From Chloroflexota bacterium (GTDB lineage: Bacteria; Chloroflexota; Anaerolineae; Promineifilales; Promineifilaceae), in the NCBI GenBank assembly GCA_014584575.1, contig JACTMP010000017.1, forward strand, positions 124,001 to 188,000: DNA of 64,000 nt, written 5' to 3'. The notes under the pieces were generated by a model. The model was not told where the DNA came from. It made no database searches and was given only the letters and a program-made list of their open reading frames with translations. Both the position numbers and the translations under genes were made by a program. This document shows, piece by piece, positions 52,158-60,286 of this stretch. How positions within the stretch are numbered: position 1 is the stretch's first letter; each line of letters starts with the position of its first letter.

Positions 52158-52253
52158 AGGAGACAACACGGGCGGCAGCCCACCACGATAAATGAAAACA
52201 GGACGCCTATTCACAACATTCTATCCGCGTCATCCGCGTGAATCTGCGTCCTA
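52158..52253 (+). repeat. Leader repeat, copy 3, between a Shine-Dalgarno-like AGGAG and the rbcL start
   Basis: AGGAGACAAC at 52158-52167 looks like a ribosome binding site but lies about 95 bases before the rbcL ATG. The repeat core follows: GGGCGGCAGCCCACC, AATGAAAACAGGACGCC, ATCCGCGTCATCCGCG, TGAATCTGCGTCCT, then AAAATGAG. Unlike the copies before thiB and prk it does not end in GAAGGAG. Confidence 0.75.
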
Positions 52254-52255
52254 AA

Positions 52256-53659
52256 ATGAGTACAACCATGATTGCCCCCAAAACCATCAGCCAGCCGCCA
52301 ACGGCCGAACTCAGCCAGAAATACCAGGCTGGGGTGCGTGATTATGCCGTAGATTACTACGCGCCCGATTACGCGCCGGCCGATACCGACCTGCTGTGCG
52401 CCTTTCGCATTACGCCCAAACCCGGCGTCAGCCTGACGGAAGCGGCCGCGGCCGTCGCCGCCGAATCTTCCACCGGCACCTGGACGGAAGTGTGGTCAAA
52501 CCAGCTCACCGACCTGGATTTTTACAAGGCCAAAGTTTATGACATTGCCACCGCTGCCGATGGCAGCGCCATCGCCTACATCGCCTACCCCATGGATTTA
52601 TTCGAGGAGAACAGCATCGTCAACATCATGTCCTCGATTGTGGGTAATGTGTTTGGCTTCAAGGCGGTGGCGGCGCTGCGGTTGGAAGATATGCGCATCC
52701 CCACGGCTCTGGTGAAAACGTTCCCCGGCCCGCACGTGGGCATTTATGATGAACGGGTGTGGGCGAATAAGTGGTCACGGCCGTTGCTCGGCGGCACCGT
52801 CAAACCCAAACTCGGCCTCTCCCCCAAAGCCTATTCCACCATCATCTACGAATGTCTGGTGGGTGGCCTGGACACCACCAAAGACGACGAAAACATGAAC
52901 AGCCAGCCCTTTAGCCGCTGGCAAGACCGTTTCCGCTATGCCCAGGAAGCCGTGGGCGAAGCCATGGTCGCCACCGGCGAATTTAAGGGACACTGGCATA
53001 ACGTCACCGCCGGTTCCACCAGCGAAAGCCTGCGCCGTATGGATTTCCTGGCTGAACGGGGCGCCAAAATGTGCATGTTTGACTTCATCACCGCCGGTTT
53101 TGCCGCCTCCGCCGACGTTTTTGCCCACGCCCGCGACCTGGACATGATTGTGCATTGTCACCGCGCCATGCACGCCGTCTTTACCCGCCAGGCCAATCAC
53201 GGCATCCACATGCGCGTGGTAGCTAAATGGCTGCGCCTCACCGGCGGCGACCATCTGCACACCGGCACCGTCGTGGGCAAGCTGGAAGGTTCTCGCAGCG
53301 AGACGCTGGGCATCATTGACCTCCTGCGCCAGCGGCACACACCCGCCAACCGGGAGCGCGGCCTCTACTTCGACCAGGATTTTGCCGGTCTCAAAGAAGT
53401 GTGGCCGGTGGCTTCCGGCGGCATTCACGTCCACCACATTCCCGAACTGCACCGGATGTATGGCAACGACGCCTTTTTCCTCTTCGGCGGCGGCACACAC
53501 GGCCATCCCAAAGGCAGCCGCGCCGGCGCCCGCGCCAATCGCGTGGCCACCGAGGCTATCGCGTCTGGCTCCACGCTGGAAGAAGCCGCCCGGAATTCCC
53601 CGGAACTACGCGACGCCATGAACCTGTGGGCGGACATTAAATTTGACGTGCAGCAGTAG
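52256..53659 (+). CDS. cbbL: RuBisCO large subunit, form I type without a small-subunit gene
   Basis: Fixes CO2 onto ribulose-1,5-bisphosphate. The 467 aa protein has all active-site residues of form I RuBisCO: Glu70, Thr75, Trp76, Asn133, Lys183 and Lys185 (TVKPKLGLS), carbamylated Lys209 with Asp211 and Glu212 (TKDDE), His302 and Arg303 (HCHRAMHAV), His335 (GDHLHTGTVVGKLEG), loop-6 Lys342, Ser387 (VASGGIHVHH) and Gly411-412. It is close to plant and cyanobacterial form I over its length, yet no rbcS lies before, after or anywhere in the window. This matches form I-prime enzymes of Chloroflexota (octamers of large subunits only). The C-terminal tail is short. Start: ATG 52256, alternative 52268; no good ribosome binding site is nearby. 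Confidence 0.95.
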   Translation: MSTTMIAPKTISQPPTAELSQKYQAGVRDYAVDYYAPDYAPADTDLLCAFRITPKPGVSLTEAAAAVAAESSTGTWTEVWSNQLTDLDFYKAKVYDIATAADGSAIAYIAYPMDLFEENSIVNIMSSIVGNVFGFKAVAALRLEDMRIPTALVKTFPGPHVGIYDERVWANKWSRPLLGGTVKPKLGLSPKAYSTIIYECLVGGLDTTKDDENMNSQPFSRWQDRFRYAQEAVGEAMVATGEFKGHWHNVTAGSTSESLRRMDFLAERGAKMCMFDFITAGFAASADVFAHARDLDMIVHCHRAMHAVFTRQANHGIHMRVVAKWLRLTGGDHLHTGTVVGKLEGSRSETLGIIDLLRQRHTPANRERGLYFDQDFAGLKEVWPVASGGIHVHHIPELHRMYGNDAFFLFGGGTHGHPKGSRAGARANRVATEAIASGSTLEEAARNSPELRDAMNLWADIKFDVQQ

Positions 53660-53700
53660 AGCGATTTTCCAAATCGCGCTACAAACACAAGAGTTTCCAT

Positions 53701-53805
53701 GGGCAGTAGCGCACCACAATAAATGAAAATTGGACGCGGACGAACGCGGATGACGCGGATTAAATCTGTGAAATCTGCGTAATCTGTGGATTATTTTCGA
53801 AGGAG
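53701..53805 (+). repeat. Leader repeat, copy 4, between rbcL and prk
   Basis: GGGCAGTAGCGCACC, AATGAAAATTGGACGCGG, CGCGGATGACGCGGATT, then AATCTGCGTAATCTGTGG and TTCGAAGGAG. A diverged copy. Its last bases, GAAGGAG, are the ribosome binding site of prk. Confidence 0.7.
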
Positions 53806-53813
53806 TGAGGACA

Positions 53814-54812
53814 ATGAAGCGATCACAGCGCCCCATCGTATTAGGCATTGTGGGCGACAGCGCCGCCGGTAAGACGACCATTACCCAGGGGTTGACGCGC
53901 ATTTTGGGCGAGGAAAACTGCACCCACGTTTGCACCGACGATTACCACAAATTCGACCGCCAGGAACGGGCGGCGCGCGGCATTTCGGCGCTAGACCCGG
54001 ATTGCAATTACATTGACATCATGCAACTGCACATGGAGCGGCTGCATTATGGGCAGCCCATCTTGAAGCCGGTGTATGACCATTCCAACGGCACGTTGGT
54101 ACGGCCGGAATATGTGCAGCCCAAACAGTTTGTCATTGTGGAAGGGTTGTTGGGGTTTTCTACGGAAGTGCTGCGCAATTTTTTTGACGTGAAAGTATTT
54201 CTGGCGCCGGACGAAAATGTGCGCGCCATCTGGAAAGTGCAGCGAGACACCAGCAAACGGGGCTACACGCCGGAACAGGTGCAGGCCGCGCTGCAACGGC
54301 GCGAACCTGTGTCGGAGGCTTTCATCCGGCCGCAGCGCAAACACGCCGATATTGTGGTGAACTTTTATCCGCCGCCGGGTTGCGACCCGGAAACGGCCGG
54401 ATCGCATCTGAACACCCGGCTGATCTTGCGGCCGACCATCCCCCACCCGGATTTGAGTTATCTGTTGGAGGGCAGCCGGAACGGCCGTATCCGCCTGCAA
54501 CTCAACCGGGACAATGGGCTGCCGGTGGATTTTCTGGACATTGATGGCAATGTGTCCACCCTCGAGGCCACCCGCCTGGCCGACGCCATCTGGGAACACA
54601 TGCCGGAACTGCGCCCGGAAGCGGAGTCGGAATTCGGCAATTATCTGGATGGGCTACGCCACCAACACAGCCACCCATTGGCCCTGACCCAACTGCTGAT
54701 CACGTACCACGTGCTGCGCAAATACAACGACCTGACCAACATGCCCTTTGCCACGCCAGTAGCGGCGCTGAGCCGCCTGCAAACGACGGTTCAGGCAACG
54801 GCCGTTACCTGA
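53814..54812 (+). CDS. prk: Phosphoribulokinase
   Basis: Phosphorylates ribulose-5-phosphate to ribulose-1,5-bisphosphate, the RuBisCO substrate. The 332 aa protein has Walker A GDSAAGKTT (14-22), DDYHKFDRQERAARG, the ribulose-5-P binding segment DHSNGTLVRPEYVQPKQFVIVEGLLGF and RDTSKRGYTPEQV. Chloroplast-type redox Cys pairs are absent. The ATG at 53814 follows GAAGGAG supplied by a leader repeat; the frame to 53805 begins with GTG. Together with rbcL it makes the Calvin cycle specific step complete. Confidence 0.95.
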   Translation: MKRSQRPIVLGIVGDSAAGKTTITQGLTRILGEENCTHVCTDDYHKFDRQERAARGISALDPDCNYIDIMQLHMERLHYGQPILKPVYDHSNGTLVRPEYVQPKQFVIVEGLLGFSTEVLRNFFDVKVFLAPDENVRAIWKVQRDTSKRGYTPEQVQAALQRREPVSEAFIRPQRKHADIVVNFYPPPGCDPETAGSHLNTRLILRPTIPHPDLSYLLEGSRNGRIRLQLNRDNGLPVDFLDIDGNVSTLEATRLADAIWEHMPELRPEAESEFGNYLDGLRHQHSHPLALTQLLITYHVLRKYNDLTNMPFATPVAALSRLQTTVQATAVT

Positions 54813-54813
54813 A

Positions 54814-54970
54814 CGCATATTCCATGCGGCAGATAAATCTGCACCAACAAAAGGCAAAGTCGGCCTTCGCTGACTGGTACCTGACCCACGAAGTGCCTGC
54901 CCTGAGCTTTGCGAAGGGTGGGCCTGGCCTTTTGTAGCCGCGATTTTAATCGCCGGGAATTGAATATGCG
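54814..54970. mobile_element. Miniature element with 9-bp inverted ends and 16-bp direct flanks
   Basis: Terminal repeats CGCATATTC (54814-54822) and GAATATGCG (54962-54970) are exact complements. Immediately outside, ACGGCCGTTACCTGAA occurs at 54798-54813 and again at 54971-54986, a 16-bp perfect direct repeat that includes the prk stop codon. Inside are GCAGATAAATCTGC, the AGGCAAAGTCGGCCTTCG region and GCGATTTTAATCGC, matching the copy at 9802-9909. No coding capacity. A non-autonomous insertion is the simplest reading. Confidence 0.7.
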
Positions 54971-55033
54971 ACGGCCGTTACCTGAATTACAACCCCGTTG
55001 CCAGGAACGGGCAAATGGTTGGATAATACGCCC

Positions 55034-55708
55034 ATGAACCAGATCAAGTTAGCTCCCTCTATTTTGTCGGCCGATTTTTCTCGCCTGGGTGAACAGGTCG
55101 GCGAAGCCATTGCCGCCGGCGCGGCTTACATTCACATGGATGTGATGGACGGCCACTTTGTGCCCAACATTACCATTGGCCCGTTGGTGGTGCAGGCGTT
55201 ACGGCCGTTGGCCGAACAAACCGGCGCCCTCCTCGATGTGCATCTGATGATTGAAAACCCGGACCGGTATCTGGCCGATTTTGCCGGGGCGGGCGCGGAC
55301 ATCCTCACCGTTCACGTGGAAACCTGCCCCCATTTACACCGCACCATCCAGGTGATCCGCGAATTGGGCGTGAAGCCCGGCGTCACCTTGAATCCGGCCA
55401 CGCCGCTGGCTACACTAGAGGAAATTCTGCCCGACGTAGACTTGGTGCTGATCATGTCGGTCAACCCCGGTTTTGGCGGCCAGAGCTACATCCCCGGCAG
55501 CACGGATAAAATCCGCCGTCTGCGCCGGATGTTAGACGAGATTGGATCGGCAGCCGATTTAGAGGTAGATGGCGGCATTAAGGTTCAGAACGTGGCCGAA
55601 ATCGTCGCCGCCGGGGCCAACGTGTTGGTGGCCGGCAGCGCCATCTTTGGCGACACGAAGACGATTAGCGAAAACATCGCCGATTTCCGGCGTGTGTTAA
55701 GGATGTAG
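55034..55708 (+). CDS. rpe: Ribulose-phosphate 3-epimerase
   Basis: Interconverts xylulose-5-phosphate and ribulose-5-phosphate. The 224 aa TIM barrel has [63 protein letters not shown] and [13 protein letters not shown]. Metal ligands are His and Asp of these segments. It follows prk, in line with the regenerative Calvin cycle. Confidence 0.95.
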   Translation: MNQIKLAPSILSADFSRLGEQVGEAIAAGAAYIHMDVMDGHFVPNITIGPLVVQALRPLAEQTGALLDVHLMIENPDRYLADFAGAGADILTVHVETCPHLHRTIQVIRELGVKPGVTLNPATPLATLEEILPDVDLVLIMSVNPGFGGQSYIPGSTDKIRRLRRMLDEIGSAADLEVDGGIKVQNVAEIVAAGANVLVAGSAIFGDTKTISENIADFRRVLRM

Positions 55709-55750
55709 GGCAATTTGCCCAATTGCCCCACACCGAAAGGGGAAAACAGG

Positions 55751-56767
55751 ATGAACAAAGAACTATTAGAAACCACTGCCCAGGCCATGGTAGCGAAAGG
55801 CAAAGGAATCCTGGCCATGGACGAAAGCACCGGTACTTGCGTGAAGCGCTTTGTGAAATACGGCATCGAATGTTCGTTTGAAACGCGCCGTGTTTACCGC
55901 AGTTTGCTGTTGACCACGCCAAATTTGTCTGACTATATCGCCGGGGCCATTTTGTACGACGAAACCATCCGGCAGCAGGTGACGGGCGGCGATGTGCCCA
56001 TGCCGGCCCACATGGCCGCCAACGGCATTATCCCCGGCATTAAAGTGGACATGGGCGCGAAGCCCTTGGCCGGGCATCCCGGAGAGGTTGTCACCGAAGG
56101 GCTGGATGGGCTGCGCGAGCGGTTGGCCGAATATCGGGAGATGGGGGCGCGTTTTGCCAAGTGGCGGGCCGTCATCAACATCGGCGACGGGCTGCCCACA
56201 CGGGCGGGCATTGAGGCCAACGCCCATGCCCTGGCCCGGTATGCGGCGCTGGTGCAGGAGGCAGGGCTGGTACCGATTGTGGAGCCGGAAGTGCTGATGG
56301 ATGGCAACCACACGATTGAACGGTGTTATGAGGTCACGGCCGTGACCCTCCAATCAGTTTTTGCCGCGTTATTCCAACAGGGTGTTTACCTGGAAGGGAT
56401 TGTGCTGAAACCGAGCATGGTGATTTCCGGGAAGGAGTGCCCGCAGCGGGCGGCGCCGGAACAGGTGGCGGCGGAGACGGTGCGTTGTTTGCGCAACCAT
56501 GTACCGGCGGCCGTACCCGGCATCGCCTTCCTTTCCGGCGGCCAGAGCAGCGCCGAAGCCACCTGGCACCTGAGTTTGATGAACCAGTTGGGCGGTGTAC
56601 CCTGGGCGTTGTCATTTTCTTACGGCCGTGCCTTGCAGCAAGAAGCGCTGGAAACCTGGCACGGCAGCGACGCCAACATTCCCGCGGCCCAGGCCGCATT
56701 TCGCCAGCGGGCCAGCCTGGTAGCCGCCGCCGCCACCGGCCAATACACTCCGGAAATGGAAGCGTGA
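55751..56767 (+). CDS. fba: Fructose-bisphosphate aldolase, class I
   Basis: Joins or splits triose phosphates and, in the Calvin cycle, can also make sedoheptulose-1,7-bisphosphate. The 338 aa protein is of the eukaryote-like class I type: KGILAMDES (16-25), KWRAVINIG (Lys138), IVEPEVL and the Schiff-base Lys220 in EGIVLKPSMV, LSGGQSS and SFSYGRALQ. No class II metal motif is present. It follows rpe by 42 bases with a purine-rich ribosome binding site (AAAGGGGAAAACAGG), probably co-transcribed. Confidence 0.95.
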   Translation: MNKELLETTAQAMVAKGKGILAMDESTGTCVKRFVKYGIECSFETRRVYRSLLLTTPNLSDYIAGAILYDETIRQQVTGGDVPMPAHMAANGIIPGIKVDMGAKPLAGHPGEVVTEGLDGLRERLAEYREMGARFAKWRAVINIGDGLPTRAGIEANAHALARYAALVQEAGLVPIVEPEVLMDGNHTIERCYEVTAVTLQSVFAALFQQGVYLEGIVLKPSMVISGKECPQRAAPEQVAAETVRCLRNHVPAAVPGIAFLSGGQSSAEATWHLSLMNQLGGVPWALSFSYGRALQQEALETWHGSDANIPAAQAAFRQRASLVAAAATGQYTPEMEA

Positions 56768-56842
56768 CGAGTGACGAGTGACGAGTGACGGGTGACGAGT
56801 GATTTTCTCACCCGTCACTCGTCACCCATCACCCATCACTTC
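56765..56842. repeat. Period-7 inverted array (GTGACGA/TCGTCAC)
   Basis: GTGACGAGTGACGAGTGACG, AGTGACGGGTGACGAGTGA, then TTTTCTC and ACCCGTCACTCGTCACCC, ATCACCCATCAC. A long hairpin directly after fba, likely a transcript end or processing point. Confidence 0.8.
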
Positions 56843-56884
56843 CGGTCTCACCAAATTCTGAAGACCCAAAAGGGATTACACGCT

Positions 56885-58567
56885 TTGCAGGATTATTCCC
56901 AACACCTGCACGATATTGCCCGCATTGTGGTGGATGAACCAGACCTGGAAACACTGGTTGCCCGGCTGGGGGTAAAAATCGCGGCCATTTTTGGCGCGGC
57001 GCAGGTGTTCATTGGCGTCGTGGAGGGAGGGCGCATCCACGTTAACGCCATTATCGTTAACCAGGAACCACACCCCATAGACGTGAGCCTGCCCACCAAA
57101 GACGGCACGTTGGGCTACATTCTGGCTAACCAAAAACCGTACCGCAGCCAGGCGGTTAATGACCGCGCCACGCCGCGCCCGGCCCTGGAAGAGATGTACC
57201 CCTGCGCCAGCGTGTTGTCTGTGCCTGTTTTTAACCACCAAAATCACCCATTGGCCGTGATTGAGTGTCGCCAGGAAGATAAGGCAGCCCCGTTTACCGT
57301 TGACGATGAAAAACTGCTGCAAACCATTGCCCTGCAAATTGCCAGCGGCATTGAGCGCGCCCAATTGTTCCGCCGCCTGACCAATTGGAACAGCGCCATG
57401 CAAAACCTTTTTGCCTTTAATGCCGTCCTCAATGAACAACTTGATCCCCCCATCCTTTTGCAGCGGTTGGTGGAACACGCCGGCCGGTTTTTGGGGGCGG
57501 ACGCGGGGTTGGCGGGGCTGGTAGATGGTGGCGCCAGCCTGGTGACGACGCAGTATTGGGTAGACGGCCGTTGGCGCGACGTCATCATCACCTGGCAGCA
57601 GGGCACCATTCCCCACTACGTGTACCAGCAGCAGTGCCCCTTTCTATCCAACAATTACCCCGACGAGCGGCTGGCATTCCCGCCACTGATCGCCCGTTTT
57701 CAGGTCAAGAATGTGCTGTGTGTGCCCATTTTGTCTGCGGGCGAAGAATCACCGCTGGGGTTTATCAAAATTCACAACAAACAGGGCGGCAAGGAGCCGT
57801 TCACCTGGTCGGACGTCTCTTTTTTGGAATCATTGGCGCATACAACGGCCGTGTCCCTGCGCAATGCCCGGCTGATGCAAGAGCTAGACCGGCAGCGCCA
57901 CGAATTACAGGCGCTTTCCAACCAGCACATCACGTTGCTGGAAGACGAACGCACCCACATCTCCCGCGAACTGCACGATGAAGCCGGGCAGTTGCTCATT
58001 GGCATCAAGCTGAATTTGCAACTGCTGGAGCATCAGATACCGCCGCAAATGACGGCAGCGCGAGAGCAAATGCGCCAGCTTCGGGAAGAGGTGAACAGCG
58101 CCGCCTCCAATTTGCGTAACCTGGCGCGCAGCCTGCGCACCCCGGCGCTGGATCAATTGGGTTTGCAGGCCGCCTTGCAGCAATTGGTAACCCAGTTCAA
58201 AAAACAAAGCGACCTGGTCATCTACTTTGACGTGTTGGGCGCGCCGCAGCGGCTTTCCACGACGGCCGAGACCGTTTGTTACCGCATTGTGCAGGAATCT
58301 TTGACCAATGTGCTGCGCCATGCCCAGGCGCAGCACGTGTGGCTGACGCTGATGATGAATGAACTGGACGTGGTGTTGACGATCCGGGATGACGGCCGTG
58401 GCTTTGACGCCCAACTGCCCACCGATGGGCTGGGTTTATTGGGCATCCGGGAGCGGGTGGCGATGTTGGGTGGTAAATTTACAGTGCGCTCTGTGCCCAA
58501 TGGCGGCACGGAAGTGGCGGTTCGGTTGGCGACGGAACAGGTCACGGCCGTAGGAGAAAGTGGGTGA
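56885..58567 (+). CDS. GAF-domain sensor histidine kinase (NarX/DegS-type core)
   Basis: A 560-residue soluble kinase: two GAF domains (about 10-165 and 195-350), a coiled linker, then HisKA_3 with the phosphoacceptor His in HISRELHDEAGQLLIGIKLNLQLLEHQ and HATPase_c (ETVCYRIVQESLTNVLRHAQA, IRDDGRGFD, GLGLLGIRERVAMLGGKF). The start is uncertain: the frame opens at GTG 56792 but that part is encoded by the period-7 array, so TTG 56885 after AGGGA is used. It is co-transcribed with the regulator gene (TGATG overlap) and lies between the Calvin and hydrogenase genes. GAF domains often sense small molecules or redox state. Confidence 0.85.
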   Translation: MQDYSQHLHDIARIVVDEPDLETLVARLGVKIAAIFGAAQVFIGVVEGGRIHVNAIIVNQEPHPIDVSLPTKDGTLGYILANQKPYRSQAVNDRATPRPALEEMYPCASVLSVPVFNHQNHPLAVIECRQEDKAAPFTVDDEKLLQTIALQIASGIERAQLFRRLTNWNSAMQNLFAFNAVLNEQLDPPILLQRLVEHAGRFLGADAGLAGLVDGGASLVTTQYWVDGRWRDVIITWQQGTIPHYVYQQQCPFLSNNYPDERLAFPPLIARFQVKNVLCVPILSAGEESPLGFIKIHNKQGGKEPFTWSDVSFLESLAHTTAVSLRNARLMQELDRQRHELQALSNQHITLLEDERTHISRELHDEAGQLLIGIKLNLQLLEHQIPPQMTAAREQMRQLREEVNSAASNLRNLARSLRTPALDQLGLQAALQQLVTQFKKQSDLVIYFDVLGAPQRLSTTAETVCYRIVQESLTNVLRHAQAQHVWLTLMMNELDVVLTIRDDGRGFDAQLPTDGLGLLGIRERVAMLGGKFTVRSVPNGGTEVAVRLATEQVTAVGESG

Positions 58568-59229
58568 TGAGTGGCAAATCGTTACAGCGGGTGATTTTGG
58601 CCGACGACCATAACGTGGTGCGGCGGGGGTTGGCGGCATTGTTGACTATGGACGGCCGTTTCACCGTCGTCGCCGAAGCCAGCAATGGCGAAGAACTGCT
58701 GCCCCTGGTGGAGCAGTACCAGCCCGACGCCATCATCCTCGACCTGGCCATGCCCCGCCTTAACGGGCTGGAAACACTGCGACGGCTGAAACGGCTGGAA
58801 AACCCACCCGCCCTCATCGTCCTTTCCATGTATGACGACGAAGAACTGGTGGTGCAGGCATTGAGCAACGGCGCCAACGGCTACATCTTGAAAGATTCCA
58901 TGGAAACGGAACTGTTTGAGGCGTTACAGCGGGTGCAGCAAGGTGAATGTTATCTCAGCGAAACCCTCGAAAAATCCATCCTCGAACGCGCACCGGCCGA
59001 ACCGGCCATTGATCTGACGACCAGAGAGTATGAAGTGCTTCAACTGATTGGCGCCGGCTATACGGCCGTTGAAATCGCCGACCGCATGTGCATCAGCCCG
59101 CACACGGCCAACCGCCACCGCGCCAACATCATGCAAAAAATGGGCGTCCACAATCAGGTGGAACTGGTCCGCCTGGCCATCAAACGCAACCTGATTATCC
59201 TGGGCAACCGCCCGCCCATTGATCAATGA
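58567..59229 (+). CDS. NarL-type response regulator
   Basis: A 220-residue regulator: receiver with phosphoacceptor Asp59 in AIILDLAMPRLNG, and a LuxR-type HTH at about 150-215 (LTTREYEVLQLIGAGYTAVEIADRMCISPHTANRHRANIMQKMGVHN). The ATG overlaps the stop of the kinase gene. It lies directly upstream of the hydrogenase operon promoter, so control of hydrogenase or of the Calvin genes is plausible (inference). Confidence 0.9.
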   Translation: MSGKSLQRVILADDHNVVRRGLAALLTMDGRFTVVAEASNGEELLPLVEQYQPDAIILDLAMPRLNGLETLRRLKRLENPPALIVLSMYDDEELVVQALSNGANGYILKDSMETELFEALQRVQQGECYLSETLEKSILERAPAEPAIDLTTREYEVLQLIGAGYTAVEIADRMCISPHTANRHRANIMQKMGVHNQVELVRLAIKRNLIILGNRPPIDQ

Positions 59230-59273
59230 GATTGGAGATTAGCGAATCTCTAATCTCCAATCTCCAATCTCCA
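59227..59273. repeat. Period-7 inverted array after the regulator
   Basis: GAGATTGGAGATTAGCGAAT then TCTAATCTCCAATCTCCAAT. A hairpin at the end of the kinase-regulator operon. Confidence 0.75.
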
Positions 59274-59332
59274 TTATCATTTTTAGCCAATTCCAGAGCC
59301 TCCCTTTTGTCATAAATACATAAATCTTGCTA

Positions 59333-59360
59333 TTGTTCATTCACGGCCGTGCCATACAAT
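59333..59360 (+). promoter_or_regulatory. Probable promoter of the hydrogenase operon
   Basis: -35 TTGTTC (59333-59338), 16-bp spacer, -10 TACAAT (59355-59360). It lies about 70 bases before the DUF1641 gene ATG and after the hairpin that closes the regulator operon. The spacer contains an ACGGCCGT palindrome. Confidence 0.5.
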
Positions 59361-59431
59361 AGCCACATTCAACAACATATCACATCCCCCACATCATCAT
59401 AAGCGGCAAGAGCGACGAGAAGGAGAGGTAG

Positions 59432-60286
59432 ATGTCCACTGTAAACGGCACTTATGTGAACGGCGATGTTTCGCGCCAACTCCAGGTCAGGCTCAACGAG
59501 CCACAGACAGCGCAAGCCATTAACCAGATTTTAGACAAGATAGAGTTGATCGCCTTTGCGGTCACGGCCGTAGATGGCCTGCTGCAAAGAAGCAACATCA
59601 TCGCCGAAGAAGCCGCCCGCGGCGTGGCCGACCTCAAAAAATCCCCCCCTTCTGATCTGACCACCCTGCTGCAATACCTTCCCCAACTCATTGAGATGCT
59701 GCCCCAGATGATGGCCTTTTTGCCTTCACTGATGACCCTGGTTGGCTCTGCCGAATTTCAACGTTTACTGGCCGTTCTCAGCGACCCCAAGGCGCTGGAA
59801 GCCATTACCAGCATCGTGCAAAACATTGACAAGATCGCCTTTAGCATCGAAGCCATAGACGGCTTCTTGCAGCGCAGCGACGCCATCATTGAAAACGTAG
59901 CCGGCGGCATCAAAGACGCTTCGGGGGCAGTGGACACCGCCAATCTGGTGGCGCTGCTGCGCACCCTGCCACAGTTCATGGAGGCTGCGCCGCAGTTAAT
60001 CGAGGTGACGAACCAGCTTGTGCCCGTCATCGCCTCTGAACCGGTGCAAAACTTCATCAATTCCGGCGCGCTCGACCGGTTGGTGGAATCCGGCATCCTC
60101 TCCTCACAAACGGTTGGCGTGGTGGGCTACGCCGGGCAATCGCTGGTACACAGCTACGACACCACCAAAACACGAGACACCCAGATTGGCTTGATGGGCC
60201 TGTTCAAAGCCTCCCGCGACCCCGACGTGCAAAAAGCGTTGGGCTTTCTGGTGGAGTTTGGCAAGCAGTTTGGCCGGGAGATTTAA
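59432..60286 (+). CDS. DUF1641-family protein with internal duplication, first gene of the hydrogenase operon
   Basis: A 284-residue mainly helical protein. It contains two similar blocks: about 24-112 (QAINQILDKIELIAFAVTAVDGLLQRSNIIAEEAARGVADLKK, then LLQYLPQLIEMLPQMMAFLP) and about 115-205 (EAITSIVQNIDKIAFSIEAIDGFLQRSDAIIENVAGGIKDASG, then LLRTLPQFMEAAPQLIEVTN). The C-terminus (PDVQKALGFLVEFGKQFGREI) is typical of DUF1641. No enzyme motif or signal peptide. It is the first gene of an operon with hypA, hypB and hydrogenase genes, with overlapping stop and start to hypA. It could help anchor or assemble the hydrogenase (inference). Ribosome binding site AAGGAGAGG. Confidence 0.8.
   Translation: MSTVNGTYVNGDVSRQLQVRLNEPQTAQAINQILDKIELIAFAVTAVDGLLQRSNIIAEEAARGVADLKKSPPSDLTTLLQYLPQLIEMLPQMMAFLPSLMTLVGSAEFQRLLAVLSDPKALEAITSIVQNIDKIAFSIEAIDGFLQRSDAIIENVAGGIKDASGAVDTANLVALLRTLPQFMEAAPQLIEVTNQLVPVIASEPVQNFINSGALDRLVESGILSSQTVGVVGYAGQSLVHSYDTTKTRDTQIGLMGLFKASRDPDVQKALGFLVEFGKQFGREI

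Noticed and set aside
53660..53813. Search for an rbcS gene between rbcL and prk
   Set aside because: Only a short hairpin and a leader repeat are present. No frame resembling a RuBisCO small subunit was seen here or elsewhere in the window.
59339..59360. Treating each ACGGCCGT as a specific operator, for example before the hydrogenase operon
   Set aside because: The octamer occurs more than once per kilobase, mostly within genes, so a single copy in a promoter cannot be taken as a regulatory site.
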